Shown: piece after piece, positions 17,471 through 25,361 of the stretch
How the letters are laid out: every line of letters begins with the position of its first letter
How positions within the stretch are numbered: position 1 is the stretch's first letter
IMG/VR virus record: IMGVR_UViG_3300030451_002410
Coordinates: 1 to 35,679 of that record
Source of the DNA: a virus
Length of the DNA stretch: 35,679 bases
Strand: one strand, 5' to 3'
Position numbers and translations under genes: made by a program
The notes under the pieces: model-generated
The model's input: the letters and a program-made list of their open reading frames with translations, nothing else
The model's database searches: none
What the model was told of the DNA's origin: nothing

Positions 17471-17832
17471 CAGGAGCTAGCGCCCTTCAGAGCCACAAAG
17501 CTCAGCACAATGGCTTCGCTAGCAGTCGAACCAACGTTCGCCACAGTAATCTTGAACGAACCAGCAGCAATGCTGTTGGCCTGAACCAGATAGCTGCCAG
17601 CAGTACCGGCAGAGCTGTGGTTGACCACCACCACATCAGTGGCAGCAATCTTGTCGTTGTTGACTTGGAAAGTCACCTCAGCAGCGCCAGCAAGCTCAGC
17701 GCCGTTCATGGTGATCTGCCCAGACTCTGTGTTCAGAGTTACGGCAGTTGCCTTGTTGGTGGCCTGGGTGACAGTGCCTCCAGTAGTCGGGCCAATCAAA
17801 GAGCCCGCTGTTGCCTCAAAAATGGATGCCAT
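17470..17832 (-). CDS. Capsid decoration-like or head protein
   Basis: 120 aa, acidic to neutral, rich in Ala, Thr, Val and Ser, and predicted all-beta: AVTLNTESGQITMNGAEL near residues 29-46, ATDVVVVNHSSAGTAGSY near 64-81, and ITVANVGSTASEAIVLSF near 94-111. The gene directly follows the major capsid gene (14-nt gap), the usual place for a decoration protein (lambda gpD or similar). The jelly-roll-like strand pattern fits, but no family signature is visible, so the role is inferred. Confidence 0.65.
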   Translation of the reverse strand: MASIFEATAGSLIGPTTGGTVTQATNKATAVTLNTESGQITMNGAELAGAAEVTFQVNNDKIAATDVVVVNHSSAGTAGSYLVQANSIAAGSFKITVANVGSTASEAIVLSFVALKGASS

Positions 17833-17846
17833 GGTTAGTTACCTCC

Positions 17847-18869
17847 TCAATCCAGAGCGCTGGTGGTGGTAATTCGAACAATACCGATGTTGTTCGTCTC
17901 ATACACCTTGGTCCAGTTGCCCACAGTTTCCAGTTGTGCCCGCGTGGGGTTGGAAACGGAAGTGGAGAACGAAGAACCGATTGGGTGATACACGTAGTGC
18001 AGATCAATCGACATGGCATCACTCTTGGCGAGGATGTCACGGTCAGTCTCGGTTTGGAGTCCGAGTTGCTCACCAGAGCCAACAGCTCCTTGGGTGAACA
18101 TGTAGCTGGCGTATTCGGTGCTTGCACCAGAACCAGCAGTTTGAACGTCCGATGAGACAATTACACGCATCCCCATGAACGTGGGGACAGCAACATTGCC
18201 AAAGGCGTTAGCCAAAGAACCCTGTGCTGCAGCGGTATCTGGCTGGCCCGCATCGTCGTAAATCATGTCCAAGGCTCTACGTTCCTTGAGGTCGTAGTAA
18301 ACCTTGGGGTGAACAACGATTGCAGCCAGCTTGTCGCCTTGATCACCCAGCAGTGACTGACCTTCGACAATCTGACGTGCAGTCAGTTGCGTAGGGGTGT
18401 CACCAGACTCGCCATCAACAGCCAAAGCTGCGAAAGAAGCGGAGCTGGTGTCACCAACAGAGCCAAAGATGCCAGCCAAGCAGGACAGCAGATCCTTCTG
18501 ACGTTGGTTGGCGATGTAATCAGCAATCTTGTTGCCGATAGCAGCCATCGGGTCAGAACCTGCAGCCAAAGCAGCCAGATCGCGTGACTCAAATGCACGA
18601 CCACGGTGCAGAACGACGCCAACTTGCTTGTCAGCTTCGATCTTGCCGGGGGTCAGCGAAGAGCTATCAGTCAGACGCTCAAAATCGCCAGACAGGTTTG
18701 CTTTGAAGTGCGGGACTTGAACAAAATCACCACCACCCTCTGCTGCATTCAGCTCCGCCATTGGCTGCACCACACCGCTAGCCAAAAAGGCATCACGCTG
18801 TGTAGTGGCTTCCAAGATATACGGCGTAAATACCTCAGGGATGATGATGTCAGAGCGAAGAGTCGCCAT
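17847..18869 (-). CDS. Major capsid protein
   Basis: 340 aa with an ATG preceded by GAGGA at 6-nt spacing, the clearest Shine-Dalgarno site seen in the window. The N-terminus (RSDIIIPEVFTPYILEATTQ) and the following VQVPHFKANLSG and VLHRGRAFESRDL segments fit the HK97-fold coat proteins of the phage gp13-like family. The C-terminal LDMIYDDAGQPDT and GMRVIVSSDVQ segments fit the P and A domains. It lies directly after the scaffold gene. High expression is expected, in line with its strong ribosome-binding site. Confidence 0.9.
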   Translation of the reverse strand: MATLRSDIIIPEVFTPYILEATTQRDAFLASGVVQPMAELNAAEGGGDFVQVPHFKANLSGDFERLTDSSSLTPGKIEADKQVGVVLHRGRAFESRDLAALAAGSDPMAAIGNKIADYIANQRQKDLLSCLAGIFGSVGDTSSASFAALAVDGESGDTPTQLTARQIVEGQSLLGDQGDKLAAIVVHPKVYYDLKERRALDMIYDDAGQPDTAAAQGSLANAFGNVAVPTFMGMRVIVSSDVQTAGSGASTEYASYMFTQGAVGSGEQLGLQTETDRDILAKSDAMSIDLHYVYHPIGSSFSTSVSNPTRAQLETVGNWTKVYETNNIGIVRITTTSALD

Positions 18870-18891
18870 GACAGATCCTCAGAAATGATGT

Positions 18892-18945
18892 TTACGGTGT
18901 GGGCGTAACCCGATTGGCTCCGCGTAGCTTTGCCTTGCCCAACAT
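18892..18945 (-). CDS. Possible tiny ORF between scaffold and capsid
   Basis: 17 codons starting ATG 1 nt after the scaffold stop, encoding MLGKAKLRGANRVTPTP and ending at TAA. It fills most of the 77-nt scaffold-capsid gap. The tight spacing to the scaffold stop resembles the other coupled genes, but the length is near chance and no SD is obvious. It could equally be untranslated leader for the capsid gene. Confidence 0.2.
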   Translation of the reverse strand: MLGKAKLRGANRVTPTP

Positions 18946-18946
18946 A

Positions 18947-19627
18947 TTAACGGTTAGCAGCAGCTTTCAACCTTTCATACATATCCCGATCCGTTCGATA
19001 GAGCCGAGATTGCTCTGTCAGGTTGAAGGACTCTTTGGCAAAAGGATTTTTTGTGCCTGGTGGGATGTCTCCACCTGCGCTGCGTCCTGAAGGCGCACCA
19101 CTGCCAACTGGCTTGGGTGCTTTCTGCATATAGCTGGGCAAAGACTTGGCCCACTCACCAATCGGCTTGCGCTCGTAGCCGTTCACTACAACAACAGTGC
19201 CATCAGATTCGCGCTCAATTTGGTCCGGCTTCAGTAGGTCTGCTTTGAATACGATGCTGGGATCATGCACCACGTCTGCCAATGCTGTGTTCGCAGGTGC
19301 AATCAGCTCAAGCTCGCGGACTCGTGCTTCAAGCTCAGCAATCCGCTTGTCCTTGGCTTCAGCAGCCTCGCGGAACTGCTGCTCAAGAGCTTGACGCGCC
19401 TCGGTGTACTTGCCTTCTGATTCAAGTTTGTTCTGCTCGACGTTACGTTTGAACTCAAGCAACTCCTGAACATCAACGCCGTCAGGGATTGTTTTTGCTT
19501 CTTTGAGCTTACCGATCAGCTCGTAATTCTTTTTTTCTAAAGCTTGGATGCTGTTTTTCAGTGCATCCAGCTCGGCATTGTTCGGAGCTGCGGGAGACGT
19601 AATCTCCAAAGTGTGCTCTTCAGACAT
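18947..19627 (-). CDS. Capsid scaffold protein
   Basis: 226 aa. Residues 15-115 are a long, highly charged coiled coil (LDALKNSIQALEKKNYELIG, later QFREAAEAKDKRIAELEARV). A linker follows, and then a C-terminal basic region ending in YERLKAAANR. This coiled-coil, low-complexity build with a small capsid-binding C-terminal domain is typical of siphovirus scaffolds. The gene is directly upstream of the major capsid gene. No protease motif is present, so scaffold removal by a separate or host protease is possible. Confidence 0.85.
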   Translation of the reverse strand: MSEEHTLEITSPAAPNNAELDALKNSIQALEKKNYELIGKLKEAKTIPDGVDVQELLEFKRNVEQNKLESEGKYTEARQALEQQFREAAEAKDKRIAELEARVRELELIAPANTALADVVHDPSIVFKADLLKPDQIERESDGTVVVVNGYERKPIGEWAKSLPSYMQKAPKPVGSGAPSGRSAGGDIPPGTKNPFAKESFNLTEQSRLYRTDRDMYERLKAAANR

Positions 19628-19648
19628 GAATAACCCGTAAGGTTGTTT

Positions 19649-19930
19649 TCAGCTCCACTTTACTTTGTCTGCCCAATATGCGGCAGATGTCTTGCCCTTC
19701 GCGATGTTTTTTGCATGGCGCTTCTTGAATGACGCCCGCTTAGCTTTATCCGCAGCACTCTCACCTTTGCGCGGACGTTTCGTGTCAGCACCCTGCGCAC
19801 CGAACCTAATGAGCCGGTCCTTGCCTTTGTCCTTAATGACAACAGCGTGAGACTTGCCGCTCGAATGATTCGGCGTACGGATGGGCTTGTCATAGCCCGC
19901 AAACGTATGGCCACCACGCTTGATGCTCAT
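19649..19930 (-). CDS. Conserved basic phage protein with a KKRHAKNI motif, unknown function
   Basis: 93 aa, very basic. The C-terminal half carries SFKKRHAKNIAKGKTSAAYW followed by ADKVKW, a motif I recognise as recurrent in marine and cyanophage genomes. The N-terminus includes VVIKDKGKDRLIRFGAQGAD. It is coupled to the preceding gene by an ATGA overlap and precedes the scaffold. Basic charge and position between the Mu gpF-like and scaffold genes suggest an internal head or DNA-binding role, but the function is unknown. Confidence 0.7.
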   Translation of the reverse strand: MSIKRGGHTFAGYDKPIRTPNHSSGKSHAVVIKDKGKDRLIRFGAQGADTKRPRKGESAADKAKRASFKKRHAKNIAKGKTSAAYWADKVKWS

Positions 19931-20136
19931 CGTTTCTTGTTGTAGCGGGCGTAGATCGCAGCATCAGCTGTACGCGCCTTGTCGCCACGCATGTAGCTGT
20001 TGACCCTGCCCATAGCCCAAGCTGCCATTGGCACGTTGCGAGAACCGCTAGACAGGTACGCGCCCTGACCCTTGCGATAGACCGCAGCAAGCTCGCCGTA
20101 AAAGAACTTGGACTTCTCAGCCTTTTCTTTTAGAGA
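19927..20136 (-). CDS. C-terminal part of a DUF5824-like protein in a shifted frame
   Basis: This frame encodes EKSKFFYGELAAVYRKGQGA, then YLSSGSRNVPMAAWAMGRVN, then ARTADAAIYARY. That is the C-terminal half of a conserved phage family whose N-terminal half is in the overlapping 20117-20356 frame. The longest open form of this frame starts at 20289, but its first about 45 residues are an out-of-frame reading of the other half and look non-native. I therefore treat it as reached by a +1 shift near 20137-20143, giving a combined 142-aa protein. A frameshift mutation or base-call error is the alternative. Confidence 0.6.
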   Translation of the reverse strand, partial: SLKEKAEKSKFFYGELAAVYRKGQGAYLSSGSRNVPMAAWAMGRVNSYMRGDKARTADAAIYARYNKKR

Positions 20137-20356
20137 CTTTTTTGTTGCGGCGCTTAGTGGTTTTCTTTTTGGTGCCACCTTGCTTGGTCCTCGATGCGGA
20201 AACAGCTTTGATGTCGATGAACTCCCCAGCCTTGTAAGCCTCGGCAGTTCGCTTGATCTCACGGGCTTTGGCAGCGCGGTTCTTCGCACCTGATAGGTAC
20301 TTCTTAGGCAGGCCAGTGGCCTTATCCTTTGGAACGCGGCGCTGCTTCCGTGCCAT
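20117..20356 (-). CDS. N-terminal part of a DUF5824-like protein (79 aa if not shifted)
   Basis: 79 aa. The motif GLPKKYLSGAKNRAAKAREI, then KRTAEAYKAG, then SASRTKQGG matches the N-terminal half of the DUF5824-type phage family. In full-length members this is followed by the 'GAYLSSGSR...AWAMGRVNS' half, which here lies in the +1 frame. The zero frame ends in a very basic tail (KKKTTKRRNKKVSKRKG) that is not family-like. The ATG is in a TAATG junction with the 21-aa gene. Confidence 0.65.
   Translation of the reverse strand: MARKQRRVPKDKATGLPKKYLSGAKNRAAKAREIKRTAEAYKAGEFIDIKAVSASRTKQGGTKKKTTKRRNKKVSKRKG
20137..20146 (-). promoter_or_regulatory. Candidate +1 frameshift site AAC AAA AAA G
   Basis: On the minus strand the zero-frame codons AAC AAA AAA GTC contain a run of six A (20143-20138). 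A lysyl-tRNA slipping +1 from AAA to AAG would enter the frame that encodes the second half of the protein (TCT CTA AAA GAA). No known stimulator is visible. A homopolymer indel in the assembly would give the same picture. Confidence 0.35.
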
Positions 20357-20421
20357 TACTTTTTCTTGCCGCCCTTCTTCTTCTTTTTCTTGGGCTTACC
20401 CATTCCGTAATGTCCAGGCAT
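20356..20421 (-). CDS. Tiny Lys/Gly-rich protein (21 aa)
   Basis: ATG at 20421 overlaps the TGA of the 36-aa gene (TGATG) and its TAA overlaps the next ATG (TAATG). The product reads MPGHYGMGKPKK and then almost only Lys and Gly. Similar 'MPGH...KKK' peptides occur in the head-gene region of marine phages, as I recall. Coupling on both sides supports real translation. The function is unknown; the charge fits binding to nucleic acid. Confidence 0.55.
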   Translation of the reverse strand: MPGHYGMGKPKKKKKKGGKKK

Positions 20422-20531
20422 CAGTCGGCCTCCGAAGGTGCTTCCTTTTTAGCGGACTTTTTCTTGGCCGTCGCCTTGGGCTTGGTTTCACCGCCCTGCG
20501 ACTTGAATTGGTACTTAGCTGGAAGAGACAT
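20421..20531 (-). CDS. Tiny basic protein (36 aa)
   Basis: ATG 20531 lies 17 nt inside the 3' end of the Mu gpF-like gene. The product begins MSLPAKYQFKSQGGETKP and continues with Lys/Ala-rich sequence ending EAPSEAD, and the stop is fused to the next start as TGATG. Together with the 21-aa gene it forms a coupled chain between the Mu gpF-like and DUF5824-like genes. The reading frame covers the whole gap, which otherwise would be empty. Confidence 0.5.
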   Translation of the reverse strand: MSLPAKYQFKSQGGETKPKATAKKKSAKKEAPSEAD

Positions 20532-21744
20532 CGGGATAACGACGCTTGAGCTGATCCAAGGTTAGCTCTGAGCCGTCTTGACTTACAAACTTGCGTATGG
20601 CAACTGTCGGGCCAAACTTCTCAGTCAGTCGATTGAAGTACGGAACCTTCGACGCACCAAGCACATCGGCTTTGACTTCCTTGGGTTGCTTATCCAGCCA
20701 CTCACCGTAAGTCTGATTGCTGGGCACAGTGTCACCACGTCTTGCACGCGATGGGCCAAAGGCAGTGTTAGGCCTGCGCAATTCTGTCTGTGGTGGCCGT
20801 GAGATTCCCAAGCCGCTGTAATCAATGATGGGCACAGTCGTTGAACGACAGTTGAAGTGCTGCGGGGGTGTTGGCCCCTTGCCGTACTTGAACTCACGCC
20901 CGTCCAAAGAACGACAGATTGGTGATGTCCTGCTGTCTAGCGTTGCGACGTAGCGGTAACGCTTGGTCACGTCTTGGTTGGCCTTGTAAACCTGCTGGCT
21001 GGTTTCGTTCGCCACTTGATTGATGCTGGTGCGGACAAGAGCCATCACTTGATTGTTGGCAACAGCAGTGACTTCGCCACCTGCTTGGGCAATCTGCCGC
21101 AAGCTACCTGGCTGCCCAAAACGCAAACGACCTTTAAGCCGTCGCGCAATCTTGTCAGTTGACTCACCAGTCAACAGGCCATTGCGCACCGTCTTGGCGA
21201 ACAAATCTGCCTGCGACTCAGCTAGGCCTCTAAACGACTTCTCCAGCACCTTGCCATTTGGCAGCGTCACAGTCGTGCCCTGGGCAGCCGTCAAGCTGAA
21301 TGTCTGAGGTGCTCCGGTGACAGCCGCTTGCAGGTCATCGCTAAGTGACACCACATTGATTTCGGTCGGGTCAATGGTTGCCACAGACTGCGCAAACTGC
21401 GGGCTGATCTGAATGCTGCGGATCTGCTCGCGCAAGTTCACTGGTAATGCTTGCCGCAGCTCGTTAGCGACAAACTCGCTTTGCAACACCGCTAAACCTT
21501 GGAGGTCTTCAACAACTGCAAGCGTGCTGGTGCTAGCCCAACCTTCAAGTGACTGCTTTAGTTGCGCGAGGATCGCCCGAAGCCGTGCAGCTTTTGCAGG
21601 CGCAGCAAGCTCATCAATGCCACGAAGCTGATCAACAGCATCCAAGACAAGATCGTTGTATGTAACAGCAATCCGCTTGGCAACGCCGTTGCTAAATCGA
21701 TTGAGATCGATGGCATTGCGGTACAGCTCCGATGGCGTGCTCAT
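20515..21744 (-). CDS. Mu gpF-like minor head protein
   Basis: 409 aa. The C-terminal domain has the Mu F signature: VRTSINQVANETSQQVYKAN near residues 237-256, RYRYVATLDSRTSPICRSLD near 262-281, then GPTPPQHFNCRSTTVP near 290-305. Cys277, His296 and Cys299 form the expected metal-site pattern. The family acts in head morphogenesis and is often ejected with DNA. The gene is located between portal and scaffold. The ATG is in a 4-nt ATGA overlap with the 94-aa gene. Confidence 0.88.
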   Translation of the reverse strand: MSTPSELYRNAIDLNRFSNGVAKRIAVTYNDLVLDAVDQLRGIDELAAPAKAARLRAILAQLKQSLEGWASTSTLAVVEDLQGLAVLQSEFVANELRQALPVNLREQIRSIQISPQFAQSVATIDPTEINVVSLSDDLQAAVTGAPQTFSLTAAQGTTVTLPNGKVLEKSFRGLAESQADLFAKTVRNGLLTGESTDKIARRLKGRLRFGQPGSLRQIAQAGGEVTAVANNQVMALVRTSINQVANETSQQVYKANQDVTKRYRYVATLDSRTSPICRSLDGREFKYGKGPTPPQHFNCRSTTVPIIDYSGLGISRPPQTELRRPNTAFGPSRARRGDTVPSNQTYGEWLDKQPKEVKADVLGASKVPYFNRLTEKFGPTVAIRKFVSQDGSELTLDQLKRRYPDVSSS

Positions 21745-22025
21745 GAGTCATAAATGCCCAGGTATTGCGGGTCATCAATGCAGGCAACTGACACGTCACA
21801 GCCAGCACGCAGCGCGTTGCCTACAAGATCAGAAAACTCGGCAATGACATCTTGGTCATACAGGCCAATCGACGTTTCAGACACGCCTGTGATCTTGCCA
21901 TGTAAGTACCAAGTGATCCTTATGACCGCGTAAGTCTGTTCCGTCAGCTCCTGCTTTGAGAAGAACAGCAGCCGGTTGATCGGATCTTCCCGTTTGCGCT
22001 TGCGCAGATTATCCAGCCAACTCAT
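21741..22025 (-). CDS. Unknown protein between portal and Mu gpF-like genes
   Basis: 94 aa. Starts MSWLDNLRKRKREDPINRLL, contains VIRITWYLHGKITGVSETSI and ends DDPQYLGIYDS. It overlaps the portal end by 17 nt and the next start by 4 nt. Sequence suggests a mixed alpha/beta soluble protein with no membrane segment. I do not recognise the family. Its place suggests a small head component or assembly factor. Confidence 0.7.
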   Translation of the reverse strand: MSWLDNLRKRKREDPINRLLFFSKQELTEQTYAVIRITWYLHGKITGVSETSIGLYDQDVIAEFSDLVGNALRAGCDVSVACIDDPQYLGIYDS

Positions 22026-23448
22026 CTTCTGCCTCCGGCTCTGCTTCTGGCATTGTGCCTTCTGTTTCAGGCTCAGGCTCAGGCTGCTGCATTTCGATCA
22101 AGCCTCCAGTTTGCGTCGCCTCGATCTCCTCTTCTACGTCGAACTCGTCACCCAGCACTTCACCAGCAGACAGCTGGTTGAGCAGCGTCTCTTGCGTGAT
22201 GGTGCCTGCGGTGTAGAGCTGGAGCAGTGACTGAATCTCTTGCGGCTCAAGTCGCGTGGCAAGGAAATCGCGGTTGATAAAGCTGCTGCCAGCTTGCGCC
22301 TGCTGCATGTATTGCGCGTGAAAGCCCAAGCAGTTATCGATCAAATCTTGCATCTGCTGAGCGATCACCATCATGGTGCTGTCGCCTTGGCTGCGATCAA
22401 TGCGCTTGGCCTCTGCAGTTTCTGCGCTGAGCTTTTGACCCAGCACAGCAGCAAGGCCTAGCTCATTGATTTGACTAGCGATCTGGTCAAGGCGTTGGAA
22501 CTGTGCGCTGTAGCTATTGCCGGATGGCTCGATGTATTGAGCCGATGCACCTTCAGGAAGCGCTATCGCTTCCCCAGGGCCTGCGCTGATCTCCTCTGCC
22601 GCCTGGGGGAATCCAAACAGGGCTAACAGGGGCACCGCGCTGACGTGGAGAATATTGTCTAAATCACTTTGAGTCTGATACGCCTTGAGGTTCAGCTCGG
22701 CAATGTCTGCCAATGGTGGCCGCGACTCAAGAACACCGACGCGGTTTGAATAGGCAACAGCAAACGGAATCTCGCTGAGGCTGGTGCTGCCTTCGTCAAT
22801 CAGCACAAAATCGCCTTTCTTGTCCTTTTGGTGAATCTCAAAAGCGCCAGGCGTTAGCACGCGCACCTGCTGCACCTGCTTCTCGCCGTAAAGGCCATCA
22901 GGAACGGTGATGGTTTCCATCAACCGCAGCTGCGTCAGCTCCTGCTTGCCGTCTTTAATTTCAGAGCGCCATCCCAAGATGTCGCGTGGCGTGTACTGCG
23001 TCCAATACGGTCTGCCGTTTTCGCCTGCTTTTGGCGCATCAACAAGAACTCCAACGTGCCCATAACGAATGCACTTGCGGGCCGTTTCGTAAGTCCAAAC
23101 GTTGAGGTCGTTGCCTTGCAGATCAACGTCAAAAAGCTGCTCAGTAACAACATCACTCACGTCTTCAAGCCGCACAGGCTTGCGGGTCAACATGCCCGCC
23201 AACATCCGCTCTAACCTGACGTAATAAGGCGCAAGCGTTGAACGCATCAGCCTGTTGTCATAAGCCTCGTCTAGTTCTCTTGGTTCTTGCGGAAGATATT
23301 TTCTGTGCCCTTTTCTGATTCCGTAAGTGCCCTGCAAAAGTGTTTCAATCAACAGCCAATGCGGCTCCATGTTGACGTAAGCCGTGTTCGGGCTTTCCAC
23401 CGTCGTGACATTGCCAACACGTTGGCGACCAGAAAAGCCTGAGTACAC
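22009..23448 (-). CDS. Portal protein (DUF4055 type)
   Basis: 479 aa from a GTG at 23448. It contains YGIRKGHRKYLPQEPRELDE near residues 42-61, the DUF4055 start pattern. Next come LERMLAGMLTRKPVRLEDV and TPRDILGWRSEI, and a C-terminal helical crown with FINRDFLATRLEPQEIQSLL. The tail is an acidic low-complexity stretch (PEPEPETEG). Portal rings form the DNA entry channel. The gene lies between the large terminase and the small genes leading to Mu gpF. The GTG is the outermost start; a shorter form is possible. Confidence 0.88.
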   Translation of the reverse strand: MYSGFSGRQRVGNVTTVESPNTAYVNMEPHWLLIETLLQGTYGIRKGHRKYLPQEPRELDEAYDNRLMRSTLAPYYVRLERMLAGMLTRKPVRLEDVSDVVTEQLFDVDLQGNDLNVWTYETARKCIRYGHVGVLVDAPKAGENGRPYWTQYTPRDILGWRSEIKDGKQELTQLRLMETITVPDGLYGEKQVQQVRVLTPGAFEIHQKDKKGDFVLIDEGSTSLSEIPFAVAYSNRVGVLESRPPLADIAELNLKAYQTQSDLDNILHVSAVPLLALFGFPQAAEEISAGPGEAIALPEGASAQYIEPSGNSYSAQFQRLDQIASQINELGLAAVLGQKLSAETAEAKRIDRSQGDSTMMVIAQQMQDLIDNCLGFHAQYMQQAQAGSSFINRDFLATRLEPQEIQSLLQLYTAGTITQETLLNQLSAGEVLGDEFDVEEEIEATQTGGLIEMQQPEPEPETEGTMPEAEPEAEDELAG

Positions 23449-23475
23449 AGCTAGAACCCGCCCATCTCAATCAGT

Positions 23476-24825
23476 TTAGTAAAGCCTGATTCCAGTACCA
23501 CGACCAGCGCGGGCATTGAGAGGCGAGAACTCTCTAACGACTAAATAGCCAAAAGCATCGTTGAGGTGGTCATAGCCAGCTTCTTTGTCTGGCTCGCCCT
23601 TGCTGTTCCACGATTGCAGCTCAAGGCATTCGATCAAGCGTTTGCACTTGTGAGAGATCTGTACTCTTACCTGGCCCTTGGAATTTTCCAACAAGCCCTG
23701 AACAGCAAGAACCCGATCACGGACGGCAGGATTTGAACGCGGCGATTGATTGCTGAACCCGTAGGACTCCAAGATCTGTATGTCCGTTCGTGAGGCATTC
23801 GTGCTTCTGTTGCCGCCTGATGCGTCAGGGTAGACATAGATGCGACGGTCGGGAAATCGTCTTTGTATTTCTTGTGCCAAGGCGTCGGTGTCATGCGCAC
23901 CGCTGATCTCGTCGATCAGGAGAAGCTGGTTTCCGAGACGGCAGCCGATCACCGCGTTGGTGTTTGTCACGTTGAAGTCGATCCCGATTCGTAGGGGTTC
24001 GTTATCGACGTTTGGCAGTTCTGTAATGACGTGCTTAGCGCGGTCGAAGCGGTCGTAAACCTGACCAGTATTCAGGTTGACGAAAACGCCGTCTAAATAA
24101 GCTTTGATCAACTGCTCTGGGTAGTTCTCCAGGAGCGAGTCGATGAACCCCTCAGGGAGGTAGGGGTTATCAGATGTTTTAGCGCGGATCAGCGCGGTGT
24201 CATCACTGGCGTTCTTTTCAAAGGTTTCGTAGGCCCAGCCAAAACCTTCTGGCGTAGTGGCTGCATAGAACTGCTGCACGTTGCCATCACGCAAGCGGGC
24301 TAACGCCATGCGCATTGCCTGGGTGGCCACGTTCTTGTTAGCGGTGTCTGCCTCGTCAAAGCCGACTGCACAGAGGTTTTGACCGCGAATGCGATTAGCC
24401 GTCTCCATGGTGCGGAGCAGGATTGTGTGACTGCCTTCTGCAAAGTGCAAGGTGTATTCCGGCAGCGGACTTACACGGAAGTCGTACGGAATCTCCCACT
24501 TCTCCAGCAGCTCATCCATGGTTCGCTGCAGGATGTCGCGCAGCATCGGCGCGATGGGTTCAAACAAGGCTGAGACATGGCCCACATTCATGGCTGCCAT
24601 GTGAACGGATTTGCAAACCAGCCCGTAGGTTTTGCCAGCTCCAAAGCCGCAGACCAAGCCCAATTTGCGGTGCTCTGTGTCTTCGCAAAATGCGACCTGG
24701 TGGGGCAGCATCCCTTGTTGAACACGGGCTAGGGCTTCTGCTGCTGTGGGCTTCTCGAAACCTTGAATGTCATTGACAAACCCAAGCAAGGGTTCGTTGC
24801 TGGTGATGCCTGATAGCAGTGGCAT
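23476..24825 (-). CDS. terL: Terminase large subunit
   Basis: 449 aa. The ATPase domain has Walker A GFGAGKT (residues 60-66), Walker B LCAVGFDEAD (151-160, Asp157-Glu158) and coupling motif AATTPEG (188-194). The RNase H-like nuclease domain shows Asp283 in IGIDFNV, Asp334 in YPDASGG and Asp419/Asp423 in YDHLNDAFGY. Both activities look intact. It packages DNA into the prohead through the portal. The ATG is fused to the stop of the small subunit candidate (TGATG). The 27-nt gap to the portal gene is short. Confidence 0.95.
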   Translation of the reverse strand: MPLLSGITSNEPLLGFVNDIQGFEKPTAAEALARVQQGMLPHQVAFCEDTEHRKLGLVCGFGAGKTYGLVCKSVHMAAMNVGHVSALFEPIAPMLRDILQRTMDELLEKWEIPYDFRVSPLPEYTLHFAEGSHTILLRTMETANRIRGQNLCAVGFDEADTANKNVATQAMRMALARLRDGNVQQFYAATTPEGFGWAYETFEKNASDDTALIRAKTSDNPYLPEGFIDSLLENYPEQLIKAYLDGVFVNLNTGQVYDRFDRAKHVITELPNVDNEPLRIGIDFNVTNTNAVIGCRLGNQLLLIDEISGAHDTDALAQEIQRRFPDRRIYVYPDASGGNRSTNASRTDIQILESYGFSNQSPRSNPAVRDRVLAVQGLLENSKGQVRVQISHKCKRLIECLELQSWNSKGEPDKEAGYDHLNDAFGYLVVREFSPLNARAGRGTGIRLY

Positions 24826-25145
24826 CAGATGTCAAAGCGCAGCAGCTTGGCTTGGGTCTCTAGCGCCTTGATTGCTGTCTGCAGATTGTCCTCACGACCT
24901 GCGCGTTTTTCATATTGCACAAGACGAGAAATCGCAGCGGCTAACCATTCGGGCCGTTCAATCTCTGAGTCTTTAGCGATGAGCTGTCTTGCGCGTGCCA
25001 AGTATTCATCGGCTTGGCGAGGTTGCACGCCCCACTCTTTCGCAGCGTATTGCACGATTTCAAAGCGCGAATATGACTGCAACAACAGCTTGTAGACAGT
25101 GTTTACGCGCTCTTCGATTTCTACGTTGGTTGACTTCTTTGCCAT
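24825..25145 (-). CDS. terS: Terminase small subunit candidate
   Basis: 106 aa, all alpha. Residues 1-50 have a helix-turn-helix-like layout (VYKLLLQSYSRFEIVQYAAK, then EWGVQPRQADEYLARAR), followed by a C-terminal coiled-coil-like part (AISRLVQYEKRAGRED) for oligomerisation. The product directly precedes and is coupled to the large terminase. Small terminases are poorly conserved, so the call depends on fold pattern and position. Confidence 0.8.
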   Translation of the reverse strand: MAKKSTNVEIEERVNTVYKLLLQSYSRFEIVQYAAKEWGVQPRQADEYLARARQLIAKDSEIERPEWLAAAISRLVQYEKRAGREDNLQTAIKALETQAKLLRFDI

Positions 25146-25181
25146 GCCCTGAAAATAACAGGGGTTTGGGCCAAGGCTAGC

Positions 25182-25361
25182 TCAGAAGCGTTCGGGTTGA
25201 TGGGCTTTGCGCCAGTAATCGGTAAGGCGAACAACCTTGTCTTCAACAAGGTGCATCGAGCTGACTGTTGCCTTGAACTCCCCGACCAGGACTTGAATTG
25301 CCCCATCTGGGAGGTTGCGGATTTTTGGATTGGGCGTAGGCAGCTCTGAGGCGTCGCTCAT
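25182..25361 (-). CDS. Small protein upstream of terminase, unknown
   Basis: 59 aa from ATG 25361: a MSDASELPTPNPKIRNLPDG start, then LVGEFKATVSSMHLVEDKVV. An ATG at 25385 would add 8 residues. It overlaps the 60-aa frame at 25243-25425 by 119 nt. The second half looks like a natural amphipathic helix, so I rate it as real. No family recognised. No SD is seen at either start. Confidence 0.45.
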   Translation of the reverse strand: MSDASELPTPNPKIRNLPDGAIQVLVGEFKATVSSMHLVEDKVVRLTDYWRKAHQPERF

